A DNA stretch of 64,000 bases from contig QPMI01000015.1 in the NCBI GenBank assembly GCA_004431415.1, positions 124,001 through 188,000 on the forward strand, read 5' to 3'. This document shows positions 1-18,887 of this stretch, in pieces. The translations under genes were made by a program, and so were the position numbers. The DNA comes from Cyanophora paradoxa (taxonomy: Eukaryota > Glaucocystophyceae > Cyanophorales > Cyanophoraceae). Each line of letters opens with the position of its first letter. The stretch's first letter is position 1. The notes under the pieces are model-generated. The model was not told where the DNA came from and did not search any database. It was given only the letters and a program-made list of their open reading frames with translations.

Positions 1-8970
<8,970 letters not shown>

Positions 8971-9668
8971 CCCCAGCCAGAGTTAATTTAACAGATCGAG
9001 ACCTGTTGAAGCATAGAGGCCTAAGCTTAAGCGCCGGCACAGGGCGGGGCGCGCGGGCAGCGTATACGTAGAAACAAAATTTAAGGACTCTGAGAGGGGG
9101 GGACTCTCCGGGATGCACTGCGGCATATGGGCGGATCCGGAGGGAGCTCGAGGGGGGGAATTCGAATTCGAAGCTTAAGCGGAGCGAAGGGCCGGGATTG
9201 CAATTGCGATATCGATGCCGCAGTGCGTGAGACCGGTCGAGCGCGCCCCGCGCGGCACAGCGATTGCAATTGGATGGGGGATGGGAAGGGGGGGAGGACA
9301 TGGAAGTTTGGGCGGGGTACCGCTCTGGGAGAGCCGACTTCGCGACTAGTACTGTTCTCAAAATCTGTACAAGCCCGCGCTAGGAGCGCCTTGCGCCATC
9401 GATAGAACTTTCGAAGCGCTACACAGTCGTACAGCAGGCTCCCCCGGAAGCGGAAGTGGCACTTTCGGACTTCGCGTGCGCGGCGCTCATGCATCAGCTG
9501 CAGGTGCAGAAGAGGTACGGTCCGATGCCCCGCATCGCGCGGAGCTACTATACTTTCAGATAGTGCGCGTCATGATCATCGCGCGTCGCGCGTCCGTACG
9601 CATCTGACAATACTTTCAGATATCGATAGCGCGCTCGAGGCGCCATGTGCTAGTGGCGCGAACTCGGC
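8971..9668. other. Intergenic region, palindrome-rich
   Basis: No convincing gene. It is rich in restriction-site-like palindromes. A 12-mer TACTTTCAGATA is present at 9551-9562 and again at 9611-9622, exactly 60 bp apart and about 50-110 bp before the ATG at 9669, so it may be part of that gene's upstream region. Confidence 0.5.
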
Positions 9669-10763
9669 ATGGAGCACAGGCGGGACACAGTCAAGCGGCC
9701 GCCGCCTACGCCCGTGAAAACCAGCGCAGACAGCGCGCCGGAGAAACCCGGCGAGCAGGCCGAGCAGCCCATGGCCAGCGACGAGCCCGACTGGTCGGCG
9801 CATGAGCCGGGTACGGAGAACAGCAGCGCGCAACCGTCCAGCGACAGCTCCAGCTCTGATCCATCGAAGTACGCGACCGACCGGGCGGCAGCCGCACGCC
9901 GGGCAAAGCGCCGGAAAGCCAAGAAGCACCGTCAGCACGTGAAGCAGCTCCACGACGGCAGGGATGAGTATAACCAGAGCCGACAGCAGCGCGAGCGGCG
10001 CCCGCGGCGCCAGCTGGAGCTCAGCAACACCCCCGATCCCGCGCCAGCGCCGGCGCTTCCCGCGCTGGAACCACCTCTTGCGCTGCCGGCGCCAGAGCCC
10101 GCTCCAGATTCAGCAGACCAACTCCCATCTCCAGCTCCCACGGCCGCCACAACCTTCGCGGCCGATTTCGCGCCCGTCGCTCTTTCAGCTCCCGCCCCGG
10201 ATGCGCAGCCGCAGGCGCCGCCTGAGCCGGGTGCGGAGCTCGGGTACAGCGGCTCGCCGCCTTCCGACAGCTCCAGCTCCGATGAGTCGAAGCACGCGAC
10301 CGATCGGGCGGCAGCGGCACGCCGGGCCCGGCGCAAGAAGCTCAAGAAGCAGCGCCAGCACAAGCAGGCGCTCTCCGCTGGCAGAGATAAATACAACCTC
10401 AGCAGACCGGAAGGCAGGCGCCGACAGCAGCGCGCGCGGCGCAGGCGGCGCCAGCTGGATCTGAGCGACGCCCCCGATCCCGCGGCCGCACCAGCGCCGG
10501 CCCTTCCAACGACGGAACCACTTCTTGCGCTTCCAGCGCCAGAGATCGCTCCATGGCCAAGATCAGCTGCCCAACTCGCGCCTCCAGCTCCCCCGGCCGC
10601 CACAACCTCCGCGGCCGATTTCGCGCCCGTTGCTCTTCCAGCTTCGGATCCCGGGGCCCCGGATGCGCAGCCGCTGGCGCCGCCTCCCCTTCCTGCGGGC
10701 GTCTGGAAGTGGCATGCCCTTCAAAAGGCTTGTATTTTGGACTGGCATTGCTTTGAAAGGTAG
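9669..10763 (+). CDS. Intronless protein of two long basic/acidic repeats, unknown function
   Basis: A continuous 364-codon ORF in a neighbourhood where almost every gene is split by introns. Residues 46-185 and 186-340 are two copies of one module. Each has an acidic serine cluster (DSSSSD), then ATDRAAAARRA with a Lys/Arg/His-rich helix (RRKAKKHRQH and RRKKLKKQRQH), then GRDxYNxSR, an RRQL(E/D)LS motif, and a Pro/Ala tail ending in AADFAPVAL. The basic helices could be nuclear localisation or nucleic-acid-binding segments. The C-terminus (WKWHALQKACILDWHCFER) is different in character. I do not recognise the family. No recognised family supports the call; the repeat is visible in both DNA and protein. 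Confidence 0.6.
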   Translation: MEHRRDTVKRPPPTPVKTSADSAPEKPGEQAEQPMASDEPDWSAHEPGTENSSAQPSSDSSSSDPSKYATDRAAAARRAKRRKAKKHRQHVKQLHDGRDEYNQSRQQRERRPRRQLELSNTPDPAPAPALPALEPPLALPAPEPAPDSADQLPSPAPTAATTFAADFAPVALSAPAPDAQPQAPPEPGAELGYSGSPPSDSSSSDESKHATDRAAAARRARRKKLKKQRQHKQALSAGRDKYNLSRPEGRRRQQRARRRRRQLDLSDAPDPAAAPAPALPTTEPLLALPAPEIAPWPRSAAQLAPPAPPAATTSAADFAPVALPASDPGAPDAQPLAPPPLPAGVWKWHALQKACILDWHCFER

Positions 10764-11697
10764 GTAGTGCGTATTCATGCTGAACTCAGTGACTCTTAGA
10801 GATAGAACACTCGTGAACTCGGGTTAAGGATGAGGAGGAGCAGGGGGGCCGGGTCCATATATATATATAGCCCGGGGGTACCGGTACCTGAGCGAATTGA
10901 AGGGCCGGCGTTGAGGTCATTGAGCGCGCCCGCCGCCCGTGATATTTAGAGGTGCACCATCGGATTCGCCGCGCTCGAGGGGGGGAGGAGGGGGGAGGGG
11001 GCGGGGCGAAGTTCAACGGGGTCCTGAGGCGAAGGTCGGCGTCGGGGGGGCGAGGGGGGGTATCCTATCTTACCCCGACGCGCCCCGGCGTGCCGCACCT
11101 CGTTGGAACGGGGGCGACAAGGAGAGTCCGGCGGTAAGGACGGCGGGTCTCCGGAGGGCCGGCGTGGAGGGGTACACCGGCAATACTGGCCGGGCGGGCG
11201 TCTCGATCAGCGGCGGCGGGGGAAGCCGAGGGGAAAGCCGAGAGGCGGAGAGGCGGGCTGCAAGCGCACCGTGGTGCACGCAGGGAGCCGCTCATAAGCG
11301 GGGAGGCCGCATGCCATGATGGGTCCCGCCTGGCCACCACGCGCGCCCGCCCGAGCTCAAGGACCGGCTGTCCTTGGACGCTCCGCGCCCGCTCCCGCCT
11401 CCAGATCGCCTTGCGGACCTGTCAAAAGGCGTTAGAAGCGCAAGCCGCGGCGTCTTCGGGACGGGCGCACCCGCTGGATCGAGAGGCCGGGCCGCAGCTG
11501 GTGCGTGCCGGCGGCCACTGAGGCGGTGCCGCCGCAATGGCTCTGTCCCGTCAAAAGAGCAAGCACCCTCGCATGAGCCCTGGAAACGCGACCTGCGTGC
11601 GGGCGCGAAGTGCGAAGCGCGAATCGCCCACCGCGACGACATCGCCCGCCGCCGGCACGCGCCGCACGCGCGCCGGTGCCACCGAACGAACTGGACC
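10764..11697. other. Intergenic region with a short AT tract
   Basis: Contains a short (AT)n tract near 10857-10869 and G-rich stretches (10979-11070). ORFs on both strands are low complexity and I cannot support a gene. Confidence 0.4.
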
Positions 11698-11919
11698 ATG
11701 GGCAGCCACGCGCAGGCCGACCACGAGAGCTGCGCGGGGCTGCCGAGCCAGTTGCGCGCGGCGTCTGCCGCGGCGCGCTTGGGTCGCTGGGGCTGGCTCG
11801 TGGTGCAGATGGCGCCGCGGGCCGACGGCGCGGCGGAGCGGACGCTCAGGGGCTGGCTCACGGCGCAGGCGACCGAGAACATGATGCGACCGAAGCATAC
11901 CCCAGCAGCAGTCGCTTAA
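11698..11919 (+). CDS. Possible small protein, unknown
   Basis: An ATG in ACCATGG context opens a 73-codon frame (MGSHAQADHESCAGLPSQ...) with a helical middle and the segment RLGRWGWLVVQM. The frame is open further upstream and no splice sites were resolved, so this could be an exon of a larger gene or chance. Confidence 0.2.
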   Translation: MGSHAQADHESCAGLPSQLRAASAAARLGRWGWLVVQMAPRADGAAERTLRGWLTAQATENMMRPKHTPAAVA

Positions 11920-12059
11920 TTATAATGCAGCAATGCCAAGGCGGCGGCACAGCGCGGGGCGGCCGGCCCGGCCCCGGGCGGCCCCCCCGGGGCGGGGTGA
12001 AGGGGGGTAGAGGCGTGCGCGGGCGCCAGCTCGCCAGCCACACCAGCTGCAGCAAGGCC

Positions 12060-12784
12060 ATGGTGAAGATCAAGGACGGGCAGGTGCGTCGGAAGCCTGC
12101 CGAGGTCGAAGGGCGGGGCGGTCGGGGGCGGGCGCGCGGTCGATGCCGGTCGCACTCTATGCGCTTCTTCCCCCTCTTCGTTTCCAACGCACCCGCGGGA
12201 TAGCTACCGCGCGTCCGTGAGATGGGGCCACCGACAGCCGCCGGCCGCATCTCGTCAGAACGACTGCAGTTCTAGCGTGACCGGGGCCGGTTCGCCAGCG
12301 GCTCACCGCGTACGCGCCAGATCGTGCGGGATGAGGAGGCAGGCACGTCCGCGCCCTCCAGCTCCTCCGCGGGCTCTTCGAGCGGCGGCGGCGACGGAGG
12401 CGGCCTCTTCCAGCGGTGGATGAACTGTATGGCGTGGCTCGAGTCGAAGAAGATCTCGCCGCGCATGCTCCTCATCATCTCCATCTTCGCCATGATCTTC
12501 TTCGGTGCGGCCGGCCGGCCGGACGCGGACCACATGCGCATACGCGTGCCCCGCGCGGCTCCGCTGAGCGTCGCCCCGCGCCATGCGCAGGGATGAAGGG
12601 ACTCCTCATCGTCGGCGTCCTGATCGGCCTCGCGCTGCTGTACGCCAGCTCGCAGGGCGGGCCGCAGGGCGCCAGCTCCAGCTCCGGCGGCGCCGTACCC
12701 ACCGGCAACCGCCTCGGCGGCGGCGGGCGCGGCGCCAACATCCGCGGGGTAGGGGACTTGCCTAAGCCCCCTCCCTCCGCCTGA
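12060..12784 (+). CDS. Small SelK/SelG-like membrane protein
   Basis: Three exons, 12060-12083, 12321-12504 and 12591-12784, give about 133 residues with matching phases. The N-terminus MVKIKDGQIV resembles the MVYISNGQV start of selenoprotein K, an ER-membrane protein. It continues with a Ser/Gly stretch, an amphipathic segment (FQRWMNCMAWLESKK), and two hydrophobic stretches (RMLLIISIFAMIFFG and KGLLIVGVLIGLALLYA) that may form a hairpin. The tail is Gly-rich (GGGGRGANIRG) and ends DLPKPPPSA. The Gly-rich tail matches the SelK/SelG layout, but the usual near-terminal Sec is not evident; TGA here reads as stop. The family assignment is a judgement from layout. Confidence 0.55.
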
Positions 12785-12863
12785 GGTCCGCTCCCCCCTC
12801 CCCTCCCCGCTTGAATTCGATCCCCCGGCCGCCCCGCCGACGCCCGGCCGCGGCGCAGGTCGA

Positions 12864-12895
12864 GGCCCGTGCTAAGCGCGTTCTTAGCACGGGCC
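12864..12895. other. Perfect 13-bp inverted repeat, 6-nt loop
   Basis: Arms 12864-12876 (GGCCCGTGCTAAG) and 12883-12895 are exact reverse complements around CGCGTT. It lies about 80 nt after the SelK-like stop codon. It has no T-run and no SECIS-like quartet. It could be a 3' UTR structure. Confidence 0.8.
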
Positions 12896-13244
12896 CTGCC
12901 CTCTCCGCTTGCGAGCGGCGCTCCCCGCGGCCTCTGTGACGCGCGCCGGCCCACCGCACCCCGTGCGAGCCGCCGCGCCGACCCGCCGCCCCGGAGCCCC
13001 TCACCCCACCGATGGCGCCGGCCCCCGCGCCGGCCCGCCCAGCTCTCTCATGTACATAGCTCCTCGTCATTCCAACCTTCTCCTCCCGACGCCCCGCCAG
13101 GCAACGCCCCAGCCAGCTCGCTCCCAGCCCTCCGGTCGGGAGCTCGACGCGGCCAGCGCGCGCGCCCCTGTCGTCCCGGCGTCCACTGTGTCCGTGAAGT
13201 ACTCTCTGTTCCGCACAGCTTACAGCTGCCACTTTCGCTCGGCG

Positions 13245-14168
13245 CTAAGATGCGGGCGGGGCGGGCCCGCTGCGCGTGTAGTGGACAAGTCCCCACGTGA
13301 ACAGGACAGTGAAGGCCATCCCGCTGCGGGGTTCGGGGCGTTAGAGCAGCGCACGTCGGGGCGCCCCCGGCAGATCGGGGGAGGCGGGTACCTGTAGACG
13401 AGCCAGCGATCCGTGTACTCCCGCCGCTCGATCATGCGCATGATCGTGTTCGAAAGGCCCAGAGAGTTCATCACGTCCAGCATCCGCCGCTGCACGCGCT
13501 GCGCACGGGGCTCGCCACCACGCCGCGGCTGGCGGGCGGGCGGGGGGCGGGGCGCGCCTTGAGCCGCTCGCGCTGCCCGACCAGGTTGCGGAGCACATCG
13601 GCGCCCTGCGTCAGCATGCCCTCCACCGCAGCGTGCGACCGGTTCAGCGACGTTCGCTCGTTTGTGAGCATGTTGATCACATGGCTGTCCCCGCCCTGCA
13701 CCTGCGCCGCCTCCCGCGTCGGCCGGCCGCGAGCGGCGCGACTGCGCGGACCCGCCGCGCCGCACCTGTTGCCTGCCGCGGAAGAGCGCCTCGCGGTCCG
13801 CCGCTTCCTTCTGTTTCCTGAATGTCCGCTCCATGTATGTGTCCATCGAGCTCCGCAGCGCCGTGTACTCGTCGGCGACTTGGTTCGACTTCCTGCGGCC
13901 GCCGTGCGTCAGGCGCCCGTGCCGCCGCGCGCGGCTCGCGCGTCGCACGGCCGCACTTGCGCCACATCTCGCGCCGCTGCCCGGGCTCCATTGCGACGAG
14001 CCCGTCTAGCGTCTGGATGAGGCGGCCGAGCTCATTCAGGCTGCGCGACAGCTCGCCCTGCAGTTGCAGCGATGTGTCCTTTCCGCTCTCTAGCAGTTCC
14101 AGCTGGTGCTGCACCGCAAGTGTCGTCTTCTTCACTTGCGTGAAAACCTGATCTATCTGCTGCGCCAT
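13245..14168 (-). CDS. GOSR2: Membrin / GOSR2, Golgi Qb-SNARE
   Basis: Membrin is the Qb-SNARE of the ER-Golgi and intra-Golgi fusion complex. Five exons on the minus strand, 14168-13957, 13892-13766, 13701-13558 (GC donor), 13498-13392 and 13323-13245, close in phase to 222 residues. Visible: N-terminal helices (QIDQVFTQVKKTTLAVQHQL), a middle KSNQVADEYTALRSSMD segment, the SNARE heptad region (NERTSLNRSHAAVEGMLTQGADVL), the diagnostic LDVMNSLGLSNTIMRMIERRE, and a C-terminal anchor MAFTVLFTWGLVHY with a short luminal tail. Length and order match the family. Confidence 0.9.
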
Positions 14169-14317
14169 CGCTGCGCAGCCGCCGCTGCGGACACTAGCTC
14201 TGCGATCTCCTGGCGCGTGCTTCGATATGTCCCTCGCGCTGCTGCGTGCTTGACAGGGCGCGTTCAGTTTTCGCGTACCCCGCAAGTTTTGCAACTGCGG
14301 CGAAACAAAGCGCTCCA

Positions 14318-15576
14318 ATGGACGCCCCAGGGCGCTCGCCGAGCGCTCCCCTGCGCGACCTCGCGCTTTGGCTTGCCACCCTTGCGGTCTGCAGCGTGGT
14401 TGTGGGCCTGCTTGATCGCTGGGTGGGCATTGGTTCAAGCGCGCCCGCCTCCCTCGCCATGCCCGCGGCCACGCTCGCATGCTTCTTCGTCACCCTCTTT
14501 CTCACGTTTCGTGCGATCCCTGCTGCCGGTAAGCCCCGCACAGCGACCTTTCCTCTCCGCCCATGCCAAACGCTCAGCGGCTTGCAATTGACCGTGAGCG
14601 CAGTCTATTACGTGCTCGCGTTCTTCCACTTCTGCTTCGTCAGAGTCCTTCTTCCTCTTCTGCTTCGTGCGCGATTCCCACTGCCCCACTGCGCGCCGCT
14701 GCAGCTGCAGCTGTCCAGCGCTTTCTGAGCCCGTTCGTTCTGATTCCGACGACATGCGCGCAGTAATCTGGAACGCGGATGATCGACTCCCTGCCCTCTT
14801 CGTGTCTTGGGCTTGCCGCGCGCACGAAGCGCTGTCGTCGACGCGCATGCGCAAGCAGGACTTGTGCATCGACTCCGCTGAACCGGGGATCGACTCACAG
14901 TCTTCCAGCGAACATCTTCCCGGTGGGGCCGCGCCCGCTCTCTGTGCGTCGCCGCCGGAGCTTGCAGCTGGCGTGGACCATGAAATCGTCCGCCCCTCAT
15001 CTGTGGCGCCGCAAGCCGCTGAGCCATCGACATCGACGTCTATGTCCGGTGCCGGCTTTGCTACTCGAATCAGTTCTGCCCGAGGCGTCCCCTCTGATGC
15101 TGTGTGCGCCCCGTCGCAGGTGATCCGCTAGCACTACTTGCGCCTCCTGTCAGCTGCGGCTCGGCGGATGCGTCGGCTGCGGCCGGGGATGCGCCGATCC
15201 TCTCGGCGGAAGCCCACACAGGCCCCTCGCGATTGCAGCTTGAGGTTGCGATGCCGGACGCGCAGGGCGACCCAACCCCGAGCACCGGATCCAGGCCCGT
15301 CCCGCCTCCGCTCTCGATCTGCCCAAAAGCTTCTCGCCTGACGTCCCTTTCCGCAGCTCCACGGCAGCGCGGCCCGCCAGCGAGCCCGCTCCGCCGGCGG
15401 CCGTCCCCGCTCGCATCCCGGCGCCCGACGTCGACCGGCCTGCTCGGGTCGCCGAGCTCCCGAAGCTCCCGAAGCCGCCGAGTGCCCCCGCCCCTGCAGC
15501 TGCGGAAGTAATCGACCTAGAAATGGAAGAGGGTCTGTACATTTTCGAATTTGGATCTGAAAATGATCCGTTGTGA
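14318..15576 (+). CDS. Two-TM protein with Pro/Ala-rich tail, unknown
   Basis: Exon 1 (14318-14528) encodes two hydrophobic helices (LALWLATLAVCSVVVGLL and MPAATLACFFVTLFLTF) and ends in a GTAAGC donor. The matching acceptor at 15119 opens exon 2 in phase (GDPLALLAPPVS...). A well-formed end, PKLPKPPSAPAPAAAEVIDLEMEEGLYIF...ENDPL, lies one frame away, so a one-base slip near 15290-15315 must be assumed. The gene sits 150 bp from membrin in divergent orientation, so the two probably share a promoter region. Family not recognised. Confidence 0.45.
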
Positions 15577-15613
15577 GCCCGCAGTCGCCGCAGATCCCGA
15601 CGCGACACAAGAC

Positions 15614-16720
15614 ATGCAAGTTGAAGCAGCTGCCCCATCCCCCGCGGAGGCGCGCGCCGCGGCCGCGGTAAGGATTTCGTTACGTTTCGAAGCCCTGGTC
15701 CCAATCGATCCGATACGGCAGACCGGAGCGAACCAGCCGCAGCAGGCGGAGGACTCGAGCGGCGGCAGCCGCCGCGGCGCGTGGCTGACGAAGTACGGGT
15801 GGTCCTCTCTGCTCGCGAGGTGCCTTCATCTATTTCAGATCGCCTGCGCGGTCCATGCCGCCCTCGCTGAAGGCCGCCCTCAGCCTCCGCCTCGCCGCGG
15901 GGGCGCAGCACGAGACGGCGAGCCCGCCGGGCCTCGCCAAGGCCGCCTGGCACCCTGACGAGTTCTACGGCGCGGGACCGCCCTTCGAGGCGACGCTGCG
16001 GTTCCCGTGGCCGGCGCCCGGCGGCCCGCCGAAGCTCTTCAGGGGTCTAGGCCCCTCGAAGGACGCCGCAAAGGCCGCGGCCGCTCGGGCGGCCTGCGAG
16101 TGGCTCGACCAGCTGGCGCGCCTCCTCCTCCTCCCCCTCCCTGTCCTTATCGTCGCTCACCGACTCGACTCGCAGGGACGCCTCCGGCCGTGCCCCTCGA
16201 CGGGCCCGAGCAAGCCGCCCTTCGCCGCCCGCCCCTCCGCCTCCGCCTCCGCCTCGGTTGGCGAGAAGCGGAACCGCTCCGGCGGACCGGCCGCGGTGCA
16301 TGCGCGCCGTACCCTCTAGTTAGAGCCCTAGAGCCGCGCTCCTTCCCCCCTGACGTCATTACTCCATCCAGGCTGCCGCAGGGGAAGAAGAGGAGGCGCC
16401 GGGAGCTCCAGAGAATGGTGTGCTGAAGGAGGAGGAGGAGTCGGGGCAGGAGGGGCAGGGGGAGGGGGGGGAGGAGGGCCCCCCGCGCTCCCGCCGGCGC
16501 CTGGCCGAGGCGGACGACGACGACGACTCCTCGACCACCACCCGCGGCTCGCCGCCGCCCCCGCCCGCCGGCCCCACCTCTGTGCGTTGCCTATAGCTAG
16601 GACTCCGGCGGTCGCTTTTCCTTGTCTTGTCTCGATTCTAACGCTGATCTTGTGCAGGCCGACTTCGACGCGGGGACGGAGCGCGAGGCGGGGCACCGCG
16701 AGAGAGAAACCGGTGCTTGA
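15614..16720 (+). CDS. Probable dsRNA-binding-like protein with acidic C-terminus
   Basis: Exons 15614-15667, 15722-15798, 15839-16142, 16372-16581 and 16658-16720 agree in phase, including a 40-nt intron. The core SLKAALSLRLAAG...PFEATLRFPWPAPGGPPKLFRGLGPSKDAAKAAAARAACEWL has the shape of a double-stranded RNA-binding fold: helix, two or three strands, then the SKKxAKxxAAxxAxxxL helix. The C-terminus is very acidic (EEEEAPG, EEEESGQEG, ADDDDDSS) and ends HRERETGA. The assignment rests on the terminal helix pattern; there is no second domain to confirm it. Confidence 0.45.
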
Positions 16721-17120
16721 GAGCCGCAGGCGGCTCCGGGCCCCGGGCCCGCGCTGAGCCGGCCTTAGGATCGCCGGCACGAGGGTCTCCGACCGCTCCG
16801 CGCAGCTTCCGCGGATTCTTCTCGCAGCCCGTCGTCGGCTGCGCCTGGTTCCGCGGCCGCGGCTGATACGTGGCCCCAGCATGCTCTTTTGATGAAGGAG
16901 TTGCTTAGCTGTAGCTAGTGGACGCCACCCATCGGCAATGTACATTCGACGCTCTTGATCAATTGTAATTACAAGCGAGATCGATCACCGGCGCACATCG
17001 ACGCCTCAGGGGCCGGGGCACGTGCACATCGCTGAGGCGGCGCGATGAGGGGCGGGGGCTGGCCCGGGCTGAGGGCGAGAAGGATAGTTCTCGGCTCCGC
17101 CCGCAGTCTAGATCTGGCGC
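16721..17120. other. Convergent intergenic region
   Basis: Lies between the 3' ends of a plus-strand and a minus-strand gene. I see no further gene. Confidence 0.4.
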
Positions 17121-18772
17121 CTACTCCCAGTGCCCCGTGACGAGGGGCTCCACGGGCAGCGAGCCGCGCTTCAGCCGCAGCTCCTTGAACAGCTGCGGCG
17201 AAGAAAGACTAAATTTAGACCAGTATTCGAATTCGAATTCGAATTCGGAGAAAGGCGTACCCGGTCGGGGTCGTCGAGCTCCTCCTCGGCCTCGGCCAGC
17301 GAGCCGAGCTGCTGCCCCGGCTCCCCCAGCTCCTCCACAACGTCCACGTCCGCCCCGCTGCGAACGAAGCAAACGGCTCGAGGGGGGTACGCCGGAGTAC
17401 GACGCAGGGGGGTACGCACATGAGGATGAACTGGACGTTCTTGTAGTTGAGGAGCTCCAGGGCTGCGAGGTACCGTGAGGGACGGTGGGGTACGCGTCGA
17501 GAGAAGAAAGGGGGCACCTTGCATTGGACGAACTGGTACCCCCGAGCGATCTCCATGAGCTGCGGGGGGCACTCAGATGGGATTTCGGGGCGGATGGGGG
17601 GTCCAGGCGCAGGCCTTCTTGGGGTACTCGGGCTTCGCCTTCGGGCCGAACGGGGTACTGGCCTCCGGGTTCTAAGGGGCCGGATCAGGGGGAAGTGGAC
17701 TCGGGAAGAAAGGGGGCGGGGGTACGGGCCTTGATCTGCAGGATGTAGGAGCCCTGGTCGGGGATGTTGAGGGCCTCCTGCACCTCCCCGGGGCCGTCCT
17801 GCGCGCGCCGGGAGGCGCGCAGCTCAAGAGGGCGCCGCCGCGCGGAGCTCGAGGAGGGCACACGGCGGGGAGCTCGAGGAAGTAGGCGAGGTGCGTGTGC
17901 TTCCCCGAGTGAGACATGATCTCGTACCTGCGCACGCGCGCCCGGCCGAAGACCAGGCGGCGCGGGGGGTGAAGCTCTTAAGCTTCTGAGATGGACGAGC
18001 GGAGAATGCGCATGCGCACACGCCCTCGCCGGCGGGGCGGGCGGCGCCCTGGACGCGGTGGCCCCGCGTGGCCGTCTCGTACTCCTTGGGGAGGAGCTCG
18101 CGTGAGATATCCTCGATGTCGCTGCTCACGTTCTGCACGAAGCCCAGGTGCGTCGCCTGCGCGCGCGCGAGTCGACGTCAGCCGGCCGCGCGCGAGTACA
18201 TAAATCGAAAGGACGGCCGCGCCTTGCGTCCGGTGCCCTTGGGCGTGAGCTTCGGGAGCTGCTTCTTGGGGACGATGAGGAGGCGGTTCAGATGCTCGGC
18301 GGGGATCGCCGTCTTCTGGTTCGCGAAGGGCCGCAGGACGATGTACAGCCGCTGCACCTGCGCCGCGGGGCGTCGCCACTGCTTCTCGAGCCGCGCTTTT
18401 AAGGCGCACATCGTCGAAATCATCCGCTCCGTCGTTGTGCCCGCTACCGATCTGAGGGTCGCAAGCGGCGCGCTCCCGTCGACGGAAGCCCGCGCCGCGC
18501 GGCGTTCGCAACGCGACAGGGGCGGGCGCTTGAAGTTGCATTCTGCAGCGCGGCGCGCGCTGGCTGCGCTCGCGGACGCGCCTTCGGTCGGTAGAAGAAG
18601 TAGATGTGCCTGCGCATTCAGCCGTGCGCCGCCGATGAGGCTCGGGCGCACGCGTGGCGAGAGAGCGCGGCGCGCGCTCGGCCGGCGCTCACCCCGCCTC
18701 GTAGATGTCGCGGTGCAGGCGGAGCTCCATGTTGTCGAGGTCGACCTCCTGGGTCTCGGGATGCTTTTGCAT
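17121..18772 (-). CDS. Conserved uncharacterised protein, prokaryote-like family
   Basis: Ten exons: 18772-18698, 18357-18223, 18156-18055, 17974-17864, 17798-17730, 17671-17615, 17559-17518, 17462-17420, 17357-17261, 17192-17121, about 267 residues. Four donors are GC (after exons 1, 2, 5 and 6). Landmarks in order: RLYIVLRPFANQKT, EHLNRLLIVPKKQLPKL, ISRELLPKEYETATRG, RRLVFGRARVRRYEI, HTHLAYFLELP, GEVQEALNIPDQGSYILQIK, NPEASTPFGPKAKPEYPKK, LLNYKNVQFIL, and a C-terminus LRLKRGSLPVEPLVTGHWE. From memory this order matches a family of short uncharacterised bacterial and archaeal proteins, which would imply old transfer followed by intron gain. Exon 8 is one base short of phase. The function is unknown. 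Confidence 0.7.
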
Positions 18773-18887
18773 ATCTCTGCGGGGCTGTAGAACGCGATGT
18801 CTGTGCGTCGGATGCCTGGCGTGCCTGTGCAAAGCGCAGCGAGTTGGTTGGAGTTGCGGCTTGCGGGGTACACCCGCCGTCCAGTCC

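Noticed and set aside
12782-12816. TGA at 12782 read as selenocysteine
   Set aside because: Reading through adds only a few Pro/Leu residues before the next stop, with no GGUGR-like context and no SECIS seen.
15820-15838. A 19-nt intron in the dsRNA-binding-like gene
   Set aside because: A 40-nt intron (15799-15838) with the same phase uses a GTGG donor and fits the size of other introns better.
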